A DNA stretch of 64,000 bases from Pontibacter aydingkolensis (GTDB lineage Bacteria; Bacteroidota; Bacteroidia; Cytophagales; Hymenobacteraceae), in assembly GCF_019443125.1 (NCBI RefSeq), contig NZ_JAHYXK010000006.1:124001-188000 (forward strand), written 5' to 3'. A program made the translations under genes and the position numbers. The notes under the pieces are model-generated. The model was not told the DNA's origin. It searched no databases and saw only the letters and a program-made list of their open reading frames with translations. This document shows, piece by piece, positions 18,387 through 26,672 of this stretch (the first letter of the stretch is position 1; each line of letters opens with the position of its first letter).

Positions 18387-18503
18387 CGAAACTTGTCTTA
18401 ATTAAAACGTCAAGTGTCGCATAATTTTATAAATAAGTATAACACAACCCCGTCACCAGGCAAAAGCCTGTTTACACAAACTAATCCCTAACTTTAGCTA
18501 TAA

Positions 18504-19001
18504 TTATTTAGCCTGTCTTGGGTCGTCTTTTGGGTTCACATAAATAATATCCCAGGGGCCAATACCATGTAACTGAATAGTAGCTTCTTCTGTGGTAAAG
18601 GCGTAGTGAATAAACTTGATCGGCATTACAGCCAACCCACCCTCAGATATTTTGGTAGCCTTGCTCATATCCAGCTTCTCCCCGGCACCCATATAAATGC
18701 TGCCCTTTAAAACAGTAACATGCTCAACAGCAGGGTGCCAATGGGGCGGTATCTTATAATTTGCAGGCACCATCACACGCAGGGTAAAAGGCCCTTCCTT
18801 CGATGGGTCTCCTTCTAAAATAGCAAACCTTGCACCTTTAGGCAGCGACATAGGACCATCTTTCCATTCGAAACGATCTGGGTTCAGCATAATATGTTCC
18901 TGGCTGCCATGCTGCTTCATGGTGCTATGCTCCTGCGCTTTAAGGGGAACAGCAAAAAGACATAAAACCAAAAGGCCTATTGCGTTACGTAATGCTTTCA
19001 T
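18504..19001 (-). CDS. Secreted cupin-domain protein
   Basis: A 165-aa protein with a signal peptide (MKALRNAIGLLVLCLFAVPLKAQ) and one cupin barrel. PPHWHPAVEHVTVLKG near residues 85-100 is the first cupin motif (HxH...E), with GGLAVMPIKFIHYAF near 125 as the second. The likely metal ligands are two His, a Glu and a later His. The family (DUF4437/cupin_2-like) includes quercetinase-like dioxygenases and sensor proteins; no substrate can be assigned. It is divergent from the TPR gene at 19356 and transcribed alone. Confidence 0.8.
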   Translation of the reverse strand: MKALRNAIGLLVLCLFAVPLKAQEHSTMKQHGSQEHIMLNPDRFEWKDGPMSLPKGARFAILEGDPSKEGPFTLRVMVPANYKIPPHWHPAVEHVTVLKGSIYMGAGEKLDMSKATKISEGGLAVMPIKFIHYAFTTEEATIQLHGIGPWDIIYVNPKDDPRQAK

Positions 19002-19355
19002 AATGATGTAAATTTTAGATTGATGTGTTAAAGTGTACTTCAGCGTATATCAAAGCAAACCTGTAATAGTATTAAACAGGAATTAATGCTTGTAAGTGAT
19101 TTAGTTACTTTACCCGATACTGCCTCGCAAAGCGTACTTCTTACACATACGTAATTAACACTCTGTAAGACAAATAATTACAACCCATACCACATACATC
19201 AGCATCAGCTTACTTAGCAGTAAAACACAGCTGCTGCCAGCCATACGTCAGCCTATTTGCAACAGTTTAGGCTAGTCCTCTAATTCTGGCAAAGCGGCTA
19301 ACGGCACTAAACTGAGCAAAAGAACGTTATACGGCCTGGATAAACAAAAACTCAC
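19002..19355. other. Divergent intergenic region
   Basis: A 354-bp gap between the cupin gene (minus) and the TPR lipoprotein (plus). It should hold both promoters, but I see no exact TAnnTTTG placed for either, no hairpin and no RNA gene. Confidence 0.45.
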
Positions 19356-20084
19356 ATGCGAAATTGGATAGTGGCGATTGGATTAGTTACAGCAGGTATA
19401 AGTGGCTGCAACACCCAGAACGCCATCACAGAAAACAAGCAGGTAGCCCAGCAGCCTGTATTAAGTATGTCCGACGTAATTCCAGTTAAAAAACCTGTAA
19501 CAGCCAGGCAAAAAGCCAGCCAACAAAAGTTTTTAAAAGATAACACAAAGCGGTTTAAAAGCAGGAAGATGGCAGGTAAGTATTACGTGCTACAGGCACA
19601 GCGCAATTTTAACGAGCATAAGCTAGACTCTGCCACCCATCTTTTTGGTCGTGCCTGGCTCATGGATAGCACCAACAATGATATATTATGGGGTTATGGC
19701 AAAGTATACGGCGAACAAAAAGCGTACGATAAGGCACTGTTTATACTTTACCTCGCACTCGAAAAAGACAAAACCAATCCGCAGTTGCTAACCGATGTGG
19801 CCACCAGCCACCTGAACCGGTTCTATGCCACCAGCAGTCCCGACGATCTGCTACAAAGCAAAAAACTGTTGCAGGAAGCTGTAAAAATAAACCCGAAACA
19901 AACCGGCGCTTATTACAAGTTGGCTATAAACAGTTATTACCTGAAAGAGTACGAGCATGCCTGGGAGTACCTGCACCAAAGCATCAGCAGTAAAAAAGCA
20001 AAAGCCGACAAAACCTTTATAGCCGCGCTGCTGGATAAGCAAAAAGACCCAAAAGGAGTGTATACCCGGGCATCGGTTCAATAA
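19356..20084 (+). CDS. TPR-repeat lipoprotein, paralogue 1
   Basis: A 242-aa probable lipoprotein. The N-terminus RNWIVAIGLVTAGISGC has a lipobox-like end at Cys18. TPR-like helical pairs run from about residue 85 to 220: FNEHKLDSATHLFGRAWLMD, EQKAYDKALFILYLALEKDK and LKEYEHAWEYLHQSI. These repeats usually mediate protein-protein contacts at the envelope. The next gene is a diverged paralogue with the same order of repeats and the same ending (AW-x-YLH followed by DP-K/Q-G). The two are 73 bp apart and are probably one operon. Confidence 0.75.
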   Translation: MRNWIVAIGLVTAGISGCNTQNAITENKQVAQQPVLSMSDVIPVKKPVTARQKASQQKFLKDNTKRFKSRKMAGKYYVLQAQRNFNEHKLDSATHLFGRAWLMDSTNNDILWGYGKVYGEQKAYDKALFILYLALEKDKTNPQLLTDVATSHLNRFYATSSPDDLLQSKKLLQEAVKINPKQTGAYYKLAINSYYLKEYEHAWEYLHQSISSKKAKADKTFIAALLDKQKDPKGVYTRASVQ

Positions 20085-20157
20085 GTTTGCTATTAAAGTA
20101 CCATTGACTTAAATTTATAGCGTTGCAAGTTTAGTAACACTAACCTACCTTTTTAAG

Positions 20158-20877
20158 ATGAGACGATTATTATTTGCCCTTACCGTTATACTTTTTGCCA
20201 CAAGCGCAGGATTTGCACAGGAGCAGCAAACGGATCAAAGTCACCTGGTGTTGCCTATGTTCGGTAACAAGACTAAAACAGAGGCCCAGCAACAGAAAGA
20301 CGAGAAATTTCTGACCAGTTGCGACAAAAGCTTTACCAACCGTCAGGAGGCGAGCCAGTTTTTTATGGAGCGCGGATGGGAGTATTTCAACGAAGGGCAG
20401 GTAGATACAGCCATGTATCGCTTTAACCTGGCCTGGCTGTTAAACCCGAACAACATGGATACCTACTGGGCATTCGGACTAATCTCAGCATCAAAGGATA
20501 ACAACAAGGAAGCCCTTACCTATTACGAAAAAGCAAAAGCCATCGACCCTAAAAACTCTATGCTGCTTTCTGATATGGCTTCCGCACAGTTAGCTATTTA
20601 CAAAAATGGCAAAAAGAAGAAGAAAGAACTTAAAAAAGCAACTGCATTGCTTGATGAGTCGATAGCTGCAAACGCACAGAATGCCTATGCACTTTACAAC
20701 TACTCGCTGGTGCGGTTTTATGAGAAAAAATATCCAGAAGCCTGGGATTATCTGCATAAGAGCCGCATACTTAACATGAGCGTGATAGATTATACGTACA
20801 TCTCAGAGCTGGTAGAGATAATGCCAGACCCCCAGGGATTCTTCAGATCATCAGACGCAGTTGCAGAACAGGAATAA
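20158..20877 (+). CDS. TPR-repeat secreted protein, paralogue 2
   Basis: A 239-aa paralogue of the preceding gene product. It has a signal peptide (MRRLLFALTVILFATSAGFAQ) without a lipobox Cys, so it should be periplasmic rather than lipid-anchored. TPR units include YFNEGQVDTAMYRFNLAWLL (residues about 79-98), DNNKEALTYYEKAKAIDP and EKKYPEAWDYLHKSRIL. A lysine-rich stretch (KNGKKKKKELKKA) sits between repeats. The pair may act in the same complex from two compartments. A terminator follows. Confidence 0.75.
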   Translation: MRRLLFALTVILFATSAGFAQEQQTDQSHLVLPMFGNKTKTEAQQQKDEKFLTSCDKSFTNRQEASQFFMERGWEYFNEGQVDTAMYRFNLAWLLNPNNMDTYWAFGLISASKDNNKEALTYYEKAKAIDPKNSMLLSDMASAQLAIYKNGKKKKKELKKATALLDESIAANAQNAYALYNYSLVRFYEKKYPEAWDYLHKSRILNMSVIDYTYISELVEIMPDPQGFFRSSDAVAEQE

Positions 20878-20882
20878 ATCAG

Positions 20883-20906
20883 AAGCCCCGGCCAAAACCG
20901 GGGCTT
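20883..20906 (+). terminator. Intrinsic terminator
   Basis: AAGCCCCGG (20883-20891) pairs with CCGGGGCTT (20898-20906) around a 6-nt loop, followed by TTACTTTT. It lies just after the second TPR gene. Confidence 0.85.
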
Positions 20907-20971
20907 TACTTTTAGAATAAATCAGCAAGATTCGGGTTGGATGTTATGACTGGTTTTCTGTTTTTTGAAGT

Positions 20972-21832
20972 ATGAGCCATTACCAGACTGTAGCCAGCGC
21001 ATTAGCCTATATCAGGGCTAACACCTTAAATCAGCCAAGCCTCGAAGAACTGGCTGAGCAGGCATGCATGAGCCCTTACCATTTCCAGAGGGTTTTTACA
21101 GAATGGGCAGGTGTAAGTCCAAAGAAATTTCTGCAGTACCTAACGCTGCAACACGCTAAAGCAGTAATGGCGCAGACTTCAAGCCTGGCAGAGGCTGCAG
21201 ATCACTGTGGCCTGTCAGGCACAAGCCGCCTGCACGACCTGTTTGTAAGTATAGAGGGCATTACGCCTGGTACTTTTAAGCAGCAGGGCGCGCAACTGGA
21301 ACTAAAGTATAGTATAAACTCCTGCCAATTCGGTAACTACATAGTGGCCTCCACTGATAAAGGCATTAGTTATTTGCACTTCTTTCAGGATGAGGCAGCC
21401 GCTGTGGCAGAACTGCAGCAAACCTGGCCAAAGGCAAGTATGAAGTATACTTCAAATGTGCAGCATGCACAGGTTCAGACATTCCTGCAAAGTACAGAAG
21501 AGCGAAAAGCTAAGATAAAGCTGCACCTGCAAGGCACTCCATTTCAGCTGAAAGTATGGGAAGCGCTGCTGCGCATACCGGAAGGCTCCCTTACCTCCTA
21601 TGCCATTTTAGCGCAACACATCGGGCAGCCAACCGCCAGCAGAGCCGTGGGCACCGCCATAGGCAGCAACCCGATTGCCTTTCTTATTCCCTGCCACCGC
21701 GTAATTAAAAGCGTGGGCGGCATTGGCGAATATCGTTGGGGCAGTGAGCGTAAAATGGCTATGATCGGATGGGAAGCGGCTCGCAACCAGACACAAATTG
21801 AACTACAACCAGAGCAACTTTCAATGTTCTGA
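20972..21832 (+). CDS. AraC-type regulator fused to O6-alkylguanine-DNA alkyltransferase (Ada-like)
   Basis: A 286-aa bifunctional protein. Residues about 10-100 form an AraC HTH (LEELAEQACMSPYHFQRVF, SPKKFLQYLTLQHAK). Residues about 190-275 form the methyltransferase, with IPEGSLTSYAILAQ, the RAVGTAIGSNP segment and the active-site IPCHRVI, where Cys accepts the alkyl group from O6-alkylguanine. The N-terminal zinc-Cys domain of E. coli Ada, which senses phosphotriesters, is missing, so the protein starts straight at the HTH. It may repair and regulate in response to alkylation by another cue. One of four perfect AAGTATACTT palindromes lies in the gene at 21443-21452. Confidence 0.9.
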   Translation: MSHYQTVASALAYIRANTLNQPSLEELAEQACMSPYHFQRVFTEWAGVSPKKFLQYLTLQHAKAVMAQTSSLAEAADHCGLSGTSRLHDLFVSIEGITPGTFKQQGAQLELKYSINSCQFGNYIVASTDKGISYLHFFQDEAAAVAELQQTWPKASMKYTSNVQHAQVQTFLQSTEERKAKIKLHLQGTPFQLKVWEALLRIPEGSLTSYAILAQHIGQPTASRAVGTAIGSNPIAFLIPCHRVIKSVGGIGEYRWGSERKMAMIGWEAARNQTQIELQPEQLSMF

Positions 21833-21882
21833 GTAACAGTATAAATAATCTTACTTTTCAGGGGTCGGCAATCATATTTTGC

Positions 21883-21890
21883 TATATTTG
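21883..21890 (+). promoter_or_regulatory. -7 element of the OmpA-family gene
   Basis: TATATTTG matches TAnnTTTG exactly, about 44 bp before the ATG at 21934. Confidence 0.6.
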
Positions 21891-21933
21891 TTCATCAACC
21901 CTTTGCACACATTTAGCCAAAGTATAATACCGT

Positions 21934-22812
21934 ATGAAAAAGAATTTACTCAGAGCCTCTGTCTTCCTATTGGCAGGAAGTATGACCTTATCTTCTTGCG
22001 TGGTGTCTAAGAAAAAGTATGACGACCTGATGAGCCGCAAGAACACGCTTGAAGTGGAGAAAGCCGACCTGGAGAAGCAAAAGTTAACCCTGGAGCAACA
22101 GAAAGCTCTTCTGGAGGAGGAAAAAGAAAGCCTGGAACAAGCCAAAGCCGAACTGGAACAACAGAAACTGGAGTACCAGCAAAGCCTGCAGCAGGCACTG
22201 AAGGAAGGAAAAGCCCTTGGTGAAAACCTGAACATGAGCAAAACGCAGATCGAGCGCCTGAACGCTGATCTGAAAGCACGTGAGCAGCGCCTGGCCGAGT
22301 TACAGCGCATACTTGATGAGAAAGAAAGAGCTGTAGCCAACCTGCGTAACAAGGTAACCAACGCCCTGCTTGGCTTTAACGATAAAGACCTGACTATTAA
22401 CGTGCGCAACGGTAAAGTATACGTAAGCCTTGCCGAGCAGCTACTTTTTAACTCCGGCTCTACTAAAGTAGACCCTAAAGGTGAAGAAGCACTTCGCAAA
22501 CTGGCATCTGTACTGAAGGAGCAGAAAGATGTGAACGTACTGGTAGAAGGCCACACCGATGATGTACCGGTATCTAAAGGAACTGTAGGCATGTCGGACA
22601 ACTGGGACCTGAGCGTGTTGCGTGCCACCGAAATCACCCGTATCCTGACTAATGCCGGTGTTGACCCTACCCGCGTTACGCCATCTGGTCGTTCGAAGTA
22701 TGTGCCACTGGATGATGCCAAGACAAAAGAAGCACGACAGAAAAACCGCCGTACAGAAATCATCCTTACTCCTAAGCTGGATGAGCTGTTCCAGATACTG
22801 GAGACAACCTAA
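21934..22812 (+). CDS. OmpA-family lipoprotein with long coiled coil
   Basis: A 292-aa envelope protein. The signal peptide ends in a lipobox (SMTLSSC, Cys22), so it should be anchored in the outer membrane. Residues about 27-135 are a highly charged heptad coiled coil (LEKQKLTLEQQKALLEEEKE). The C-terminal OmpA domain (about 165-285) binds peptidoglycan: LLFNSGSTKVDPKGEEAL, VLVEGHTDDVPV and SDNWDLSVLRATEITRIL, with the NRRTEI end motif. It likely tethers the outer membrane to the wall. A -7 element upstream and a strong terminator downstream show a single-gene unit. Confidence 0.9.
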   Translation: MKKNLLRASVFLLAGSMTLSSCVVSKKKYDDLMSRKNTLEVEKADLEKQKLTLEQQKALLEEEKESLEQAKAELEQQKLEYQQSLQQALKEGKALGENLNMSKTQIERLNADLKAREQRLAELQRILDEKERAVANLRNKVTNALLGFNDKDLTINVRNGKVYVSLAEQLLFNSGSTKVDPKGEEALRKLASVLKEQKDVNVLVEGHTDDVPVSKGTVGMSDNWDLSVLRATEITRILTNAGVDPTRVTPSGRSKYVPLDDAKTKEARQKNRRTEIILTPKLDELFQILETT

Positions 22813-22833
22813 GGTATACTTTTATACTTATGC

Positions 22834-22867
22834 AAAAGGCCAGCCTCTTATCAGGGGCTGGCCTTTT
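22834..22867. terminator. Bidirectional intrinsic terminator
   Basis: AAAAGGCCAGCC (22834-22845) pairs with GGCTGGCCTTTT (22856-22867), followed by GTTTTTT. It lies between the OmpA gene and the convergent DUF2062 gene. Confidence 0.85.
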
Positions 22868-22887
22868 GTTTTTTAGACTTTAACTAC

Positions 22888-23376
22888 TTAAGCCTGCACC
22901 TTTTTAGGCATAAACCTGATCAGTATAGGCAGCACCAACAGGTAAAGCACAATTCCGATGGGTATGGCAAGCAAAGCCCAGGCCGAGACAGCTGCCAGAT
23001 TTGCTTGCCAGAGAAGGTTTAATGCTGCAAGCCAGTCAGATCTGAACATTTCGATCATCTCCTCCAGCGAAAAACGAAGCTCCTGTAAACCAAACATAAA
23101 AATTCCCATACGTGCAAATGGGATGATTAACAAGAGCTGAAGCGGATGTATAAGGTAACTTATAAGAATTGTAGCGGCAATATTTAACCGGAAACGCGCA
23201 GCCAGAGCAGTACAAATCATGGTTGAGACCCCCAAAGCAGGTACTACTCCTACTACTGTACCCAGTGCAATAGTTGCGGCAAGTTTAGGAGGCGTCATAC
23301 CCTGCTTAAGCAGGTTAGCCACAGGATTTAAGAGCCTGCGCCTGAAAAAACTAACCGTGATACCTGACAAAGACAT
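22888..23376 (-). CDS. DUF2062 family membrane protein
   Basis: A 162-aa integral membrane protein of the DUF2062 family. TPPKLAATIALGTVVGVVPALG forms the family signature (short amphipathic start, then helix), followed by TILISYLIHPLQLLLIIPFARMG and a C-terminal helix ending in VLPILIRFMPKK. The function is not established; related domains are found next to glycosyltransferases. I start at the ATG at 23376; an in-frame TTG at 23457 would add 27 basic residues. It is convergent with the OmpA gene. Confidence 0.78.
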   Translation of the reverse strand: MSLSGITVSFFRRRLLNPVANLLKQGMTPPKLAATIALGTVVGVVPALGVSTMICTALAARFRLNIAATILISYLIHPLQLLLIIPFARMGIFMFGLQELRFSLEEMIEMFRSDWLAALNLLWQANLAAVSAWALLAIPIGIVLYLLVLPILIRFMPKKVQA

Positions 23377-23744
23377 AATGATGTTAATAATGGGAAAGCC
23401 TGAAAGTAGAAGCTTACGAAAATAAGACCTCTTTCTGACGAAATTAGTTGCAGGCAACTATTGTAATCTGAAAATAAATCCGGAACCACGGCCAATTGCA
23501 TGTTAATACATATAAAGGTAAAAAGTAACCCCACAATTTTATTAGAACCAGGTAACCTTATTCTTTAGCAACGGCTTTTGCATATTTTAACTCAACCAGC
23601 CTTAACACACTAATTTAAAGCCCATTACCATTAGTATTTATAACTTATGCCAGCTATTTAAAATCTTTTCAACTATAGATTAAACTATTGCCATTGCTTT
23701 AAGTCAAATCGAGCATAACAAGATCCTATCATCTTAAAATCTAA
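23377..23744. other. Divergent intergenic region
   Basis: About 370 bp between the DUF2062 gene and the large receptor gene, less if the upstream TTG start of the former is used. A near match to the -7 element on the minus strand (TACCTTTA, 23513-23520) could serve DUF2062. Nothing else was recognised. Confidence 0.4.
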
Positions 23745-26555
23745 ATGAAGAGAATACTACTTATTCTGCTATTAATTGTAAGTACGATTAATGCCTATGC
23801 ACAGAGCGTGGCTGTTTATGGCACCGTACAAAGCGGAACCGACAAAACTGCTTTACCGGGTGCCAACGTAGTGCTTAAGAAAACAACTGATGCCTCTGTT
23901 ACGGCTACAGTAACCGATGCCGAAGGCCGTTTCCGTTTTGAGCGTATTGCCAGCGGAGAATATACTGTAGAAATTAACTACATCGGCTTTGATAAATTTT
24001 CCAGAGCAATTCAGGTACAAAGCACACCGCTTAACCTGGGCCAACTGCTGCTAAAGGATGGCTCTACCGCCTTGAAAGAAGTACAGGTAGTAGGCCGAGC
24101 GCCGCTTGGCGAGCAGAAAGGTGACACCACCCAGTTTAACGCCAAAGCCTTTAAAACTGCCCCCGACGCCAGCGCTGAAGACCTGGTAACTAAAATGCCG
24201 GGTGTAACGATACAGGAAGGTCGAATTCAGGCCCAGGGCGAAGATGTTAGACAGGTGATGATTGACGGTAAGCGTGTGACTGGCGACGACGTCAGTTCTG
24301 CTATCAGAAACATTTCGGCGGACATGATCGAAAGCGTGGAGGTTTTTGACGCGCAAAGCGACAGAGCAGCCTTCAGCGGTTTTGAGGATGGCAACAGACT
24401 AAAAACACTGAACTTCAGAACGAAAAAAGAGGCCCGTATCGGCTATACAGGAAAGGCATCTGCCGGCTACGGCACCGATGACCGTTTTATGGTGGGCGCA
24501 ATTGTAAATTACTTTAACAACAACCGAAGAATTACAGTTAGCGGTCTTACTAATAACATCAACATGTCTGATTTCTCGATTGGCGAAACCCCGGGAGGTG
24601 GCATGAGAGGCCGCAGAATGTGGGGCGGCGGTTCTCCGAATGGTATCATCAACACAAACAACTTCAGCCTCAGCTACAACGATATGTGGGGCAAGAAAAT
24701 GGAAGTAAGCGGTAACTACAACTACTCTAACCGCGAAACGGTAAACAACCAATACCGCTTCCAGGACTATTTTGCAACAGATCTTAACCGTGAGTATACT
24801 GAGCGAAGTACGAATAACAACGCAGACGAAAGTCACCGCTTTAACTTCCGTTTACAGTACAACATGAACCAGAACAACAGGTTCCTGATTACACCTAGCT
24901 TAACTATACAGAACAATAATACGCTGCGCAACAGTACCGCATTTTTAACAAGCAATCAGGGCACCGAGTCTGAGTCTGTAGAAAGAAATAACAATGAGAT
25001 CGGTAGCTTAAACTTCAGAAACAATATTCTGTACTCGCACCGTTTCGGAGATTCGGGTCGTATTTTAACTGCAACGGTTAACACCAATTACAGCAGCTCA
25101 AACGGCGACCTTTATGAACTTGCTGACATTACTGATTACATAGCCCCAAGCCGAAGCAGCTACCGTAACCAGTTCATTACGTCAGATAAAGCTAACATGT
25201 CGTGGTCAGGTGAGCTGAACTACTCTCAGAGGCTGGCTGAAAACTCCCGCCTGCAGTTGGAGTATGGCATAAATAACCAGATAAACGATTCAGACAGAAG
25301 AGCCTTTGATTTTGTAGAGACAGACAACGCTTATTCTGATTTTAATGCGCAACTGAGTAACACCTTTAAAAGCGACTACATTTCTCAAAGCTTTGGCCCA
25401 AGTTATCAGTACAGACTGGACAAAGTAAGATTTCAGGCTGATGTGAAATACCAGTATGCTACTTTAGAGAGCGAAAATGAGTTTCCGAATGTGTTTAACC
25501 TGAAGCGTAACTTCACAAACATACTTCCTTCAGCTGAGTACGAGTATAAGTTTACAAACTCTCGTAATTTAAATATCAGCCTGCGCACAAATACCAATAT
25601 GCCATCTGTTGAGCAGCTACAGGGCGTGCTGGATATTTCTAACACGTTACAGCCACGCATTGGCAACCCAGAGCTAGACCAGGATTACCAGGGTCGCTTT
25701 AATATGCGTTACCGTAATTTTAACCCTGAGACTAATAAGGTATTCTTTGTAGGTATGTTTAGTAGCTTTACCCAAAACTACATTGCCAATAGCGTGTACA
25801 ACATCCGTAACGAGAACTATAGAGAAACACTGCCATTTAAGACATCAGATGCTTACACAATACCGGTTGGTGCACGTTTGAGTCGCCCTGTTAACCTGGA
25901 TGGCTTTGTTAATGTGCGTTCGTTCTTTAACTATGGTCAGCCAATCAACTTCATCAGCTCTAACTTTAACCTGAATGGCTCTGTTGGTTATTCCAAAATA
26001 CCGGGCATGATTGACGGTGAAGTGAATTATGCTAACACGAAGACGGCTGGACTGGGCGTAAACATCAGTAGTAACATCAGCGAGAAAATTGACTTTAACG
26101 TATCTACGTTTGGTAACTACAACATTGTAGACAATACGCTACAGACAGCCCGCAACAATAACTATTACACTCAGAACACCAACCTGCGCTACAACTGGAT
26201 ACTTTGGGATGGCCTGGTGTACCGTACCGAGCTGAACCACCAGTATAACTCAGGTTTATCGGCAGGCGTGGATAACAGCTACCTGCTTTGGAACATGAGC
26301 CTTGGCAAGAAAATTTTCAAGAACAAGCAAGGGGAGATCAGCTTAAGCGTAAACGACCTGTTAAAGCAGAACGTGAGTATACAGCGTAACATCGCAGCTG
26401 ATTACATTGAGGACGTACAATCTACAGTGTTGCAGCGTTACTTCATGTTTACCTTTAGCTACAACCTGCGCAAATTCAAGAGCGGCGGCAATCAGCCAGA
26501 CCCAACGGAAAACCGCCGTGGCAACTGGGGTGGCGGTATGCCGCACAGAAATTAA
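23745..26555 (+). CDS. Outer-membrane beta-barrel receptor, TonB-dependent-like (OMP_b-brl_3)
   Basis: A 936-aa outer-membrane protein. After the signal peptide (MKRILLILLLIVSTINAYAQ) comes a carboxypeptidase-regulatory-like domain at about 25-110 (GTVQSGTDKTALPGANVVLKK, DAEGRFRFERIASGEYTVE). A plug follows at about 115-220 (LVTKMPGVTIQEGRIQAQGE, IDGKRVTGDDVSSAIRNI), then a long barrel ending in MFTFSYNLRKF. The tail is Gly/Asn/Arg-rich (NRRGNWGGGMPHRN). It fits the family that imports peptides or other large substrates; no substrate can be read off and no SusD partner is adjacent. The gene has no AAGTATA copy in 2.8 kb, unusual here. A terminator follows. Confidence 0.85.
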   Translation: MKRILLILLLIVSTINAYAQSVAVYGTVQSGTDKTALPGANVVLKKTTDASVTATVTDAEGRFRFERIASGEYTVEINYIGFDKFSRAIQVQSTPLNLGQLLLKDGSTALKEVQVVGRAPLGEQKGDTTQFNAKAFKTAPDASAEDLVTKMPGVTIQEGRIQAQGEDVRQVMIDGKRVTGDDVSSAIRNISADMIESVEVFDAQSDRAAFSGFEDGNRLKTLNFRTKKEARIGYTGKASAGYGTDDRFMVGAIVNYFNNNRRITVSGLTNNINMSDFSIGETPGGGMRGRRMWGGGSPNGIINTNNFSLSYNDMWGKKMEVSGNYNYSNRETVNNQYRFQDYFATDLNREYTERSTNNNADESHRFNFRLQYNMNQNNRFLITPSLTIQNNNTLRNSTAFLTSNQGTESESVERNNNEIGSLNFRNNILYSHRFGDSGRILTATVNTNYSSSNGDLYELADITDYIAPSRSSYRNQFITSDKANMSWSGELNYSQRLAENSRLQLEYGINNQINDSDRRAFDFVETDNAYSDFNAQLSNTFKSDYISQSFGPSYQYRLDKVRFQADVKYQYATLESENEFPNVFNLKRNFTNILPSAEYEYKFTNSRNLNISLRTNTNMPSVEQLQGVLDISNTLQPRIGNPELDQDYQGRFNMRYRNFNPETNKVFFVGMFSSFTQNYIANSVYNIRNENYRETLPFKTSDAYTIPVGARLSRPVNLDGFVNVRSFFNYGQPINFISSNFNLNGSVGYSKIPGMIDGEVNYANTKTAGLGVNISSNISEKIDFNVSTFGNYNIVDNTLQTARNNNYYTQNTNLRYNWILWDGLVYRTELNHQYNSGLSAGVDNSYLLWNMSLGKKIFKNKQGEISLSVNDLLKQNVSIQRNIAADYIEDVQSTVLQRYFMFTFSYNLRKFKSGGNQPDPTENRRGNWGGGMPHRN

Positions 26556-26577
26556 TATTACATTTAGGTTAGACAAC

Positions 26578-26605
26578 AAAGGGCCTGCAGCAATGCGGGC
26601 CTTTT
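26578..26605 (+). terminator. Intrinsic terminator
   Basis: AAAGGGCCTGCA pairs, imperfectly, with TGCGGGCCTTT around a short loop, followed by TTTTTG. It lies 22 bp after the receptor gene. Confidence 0.7.
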
Positions 26606-26672
26606 TGTTTGTATTGCTGCAAAGTATAGGCAGTTATAAAAAAATAGTAACTTGCTTTATACTTTGTGCACA

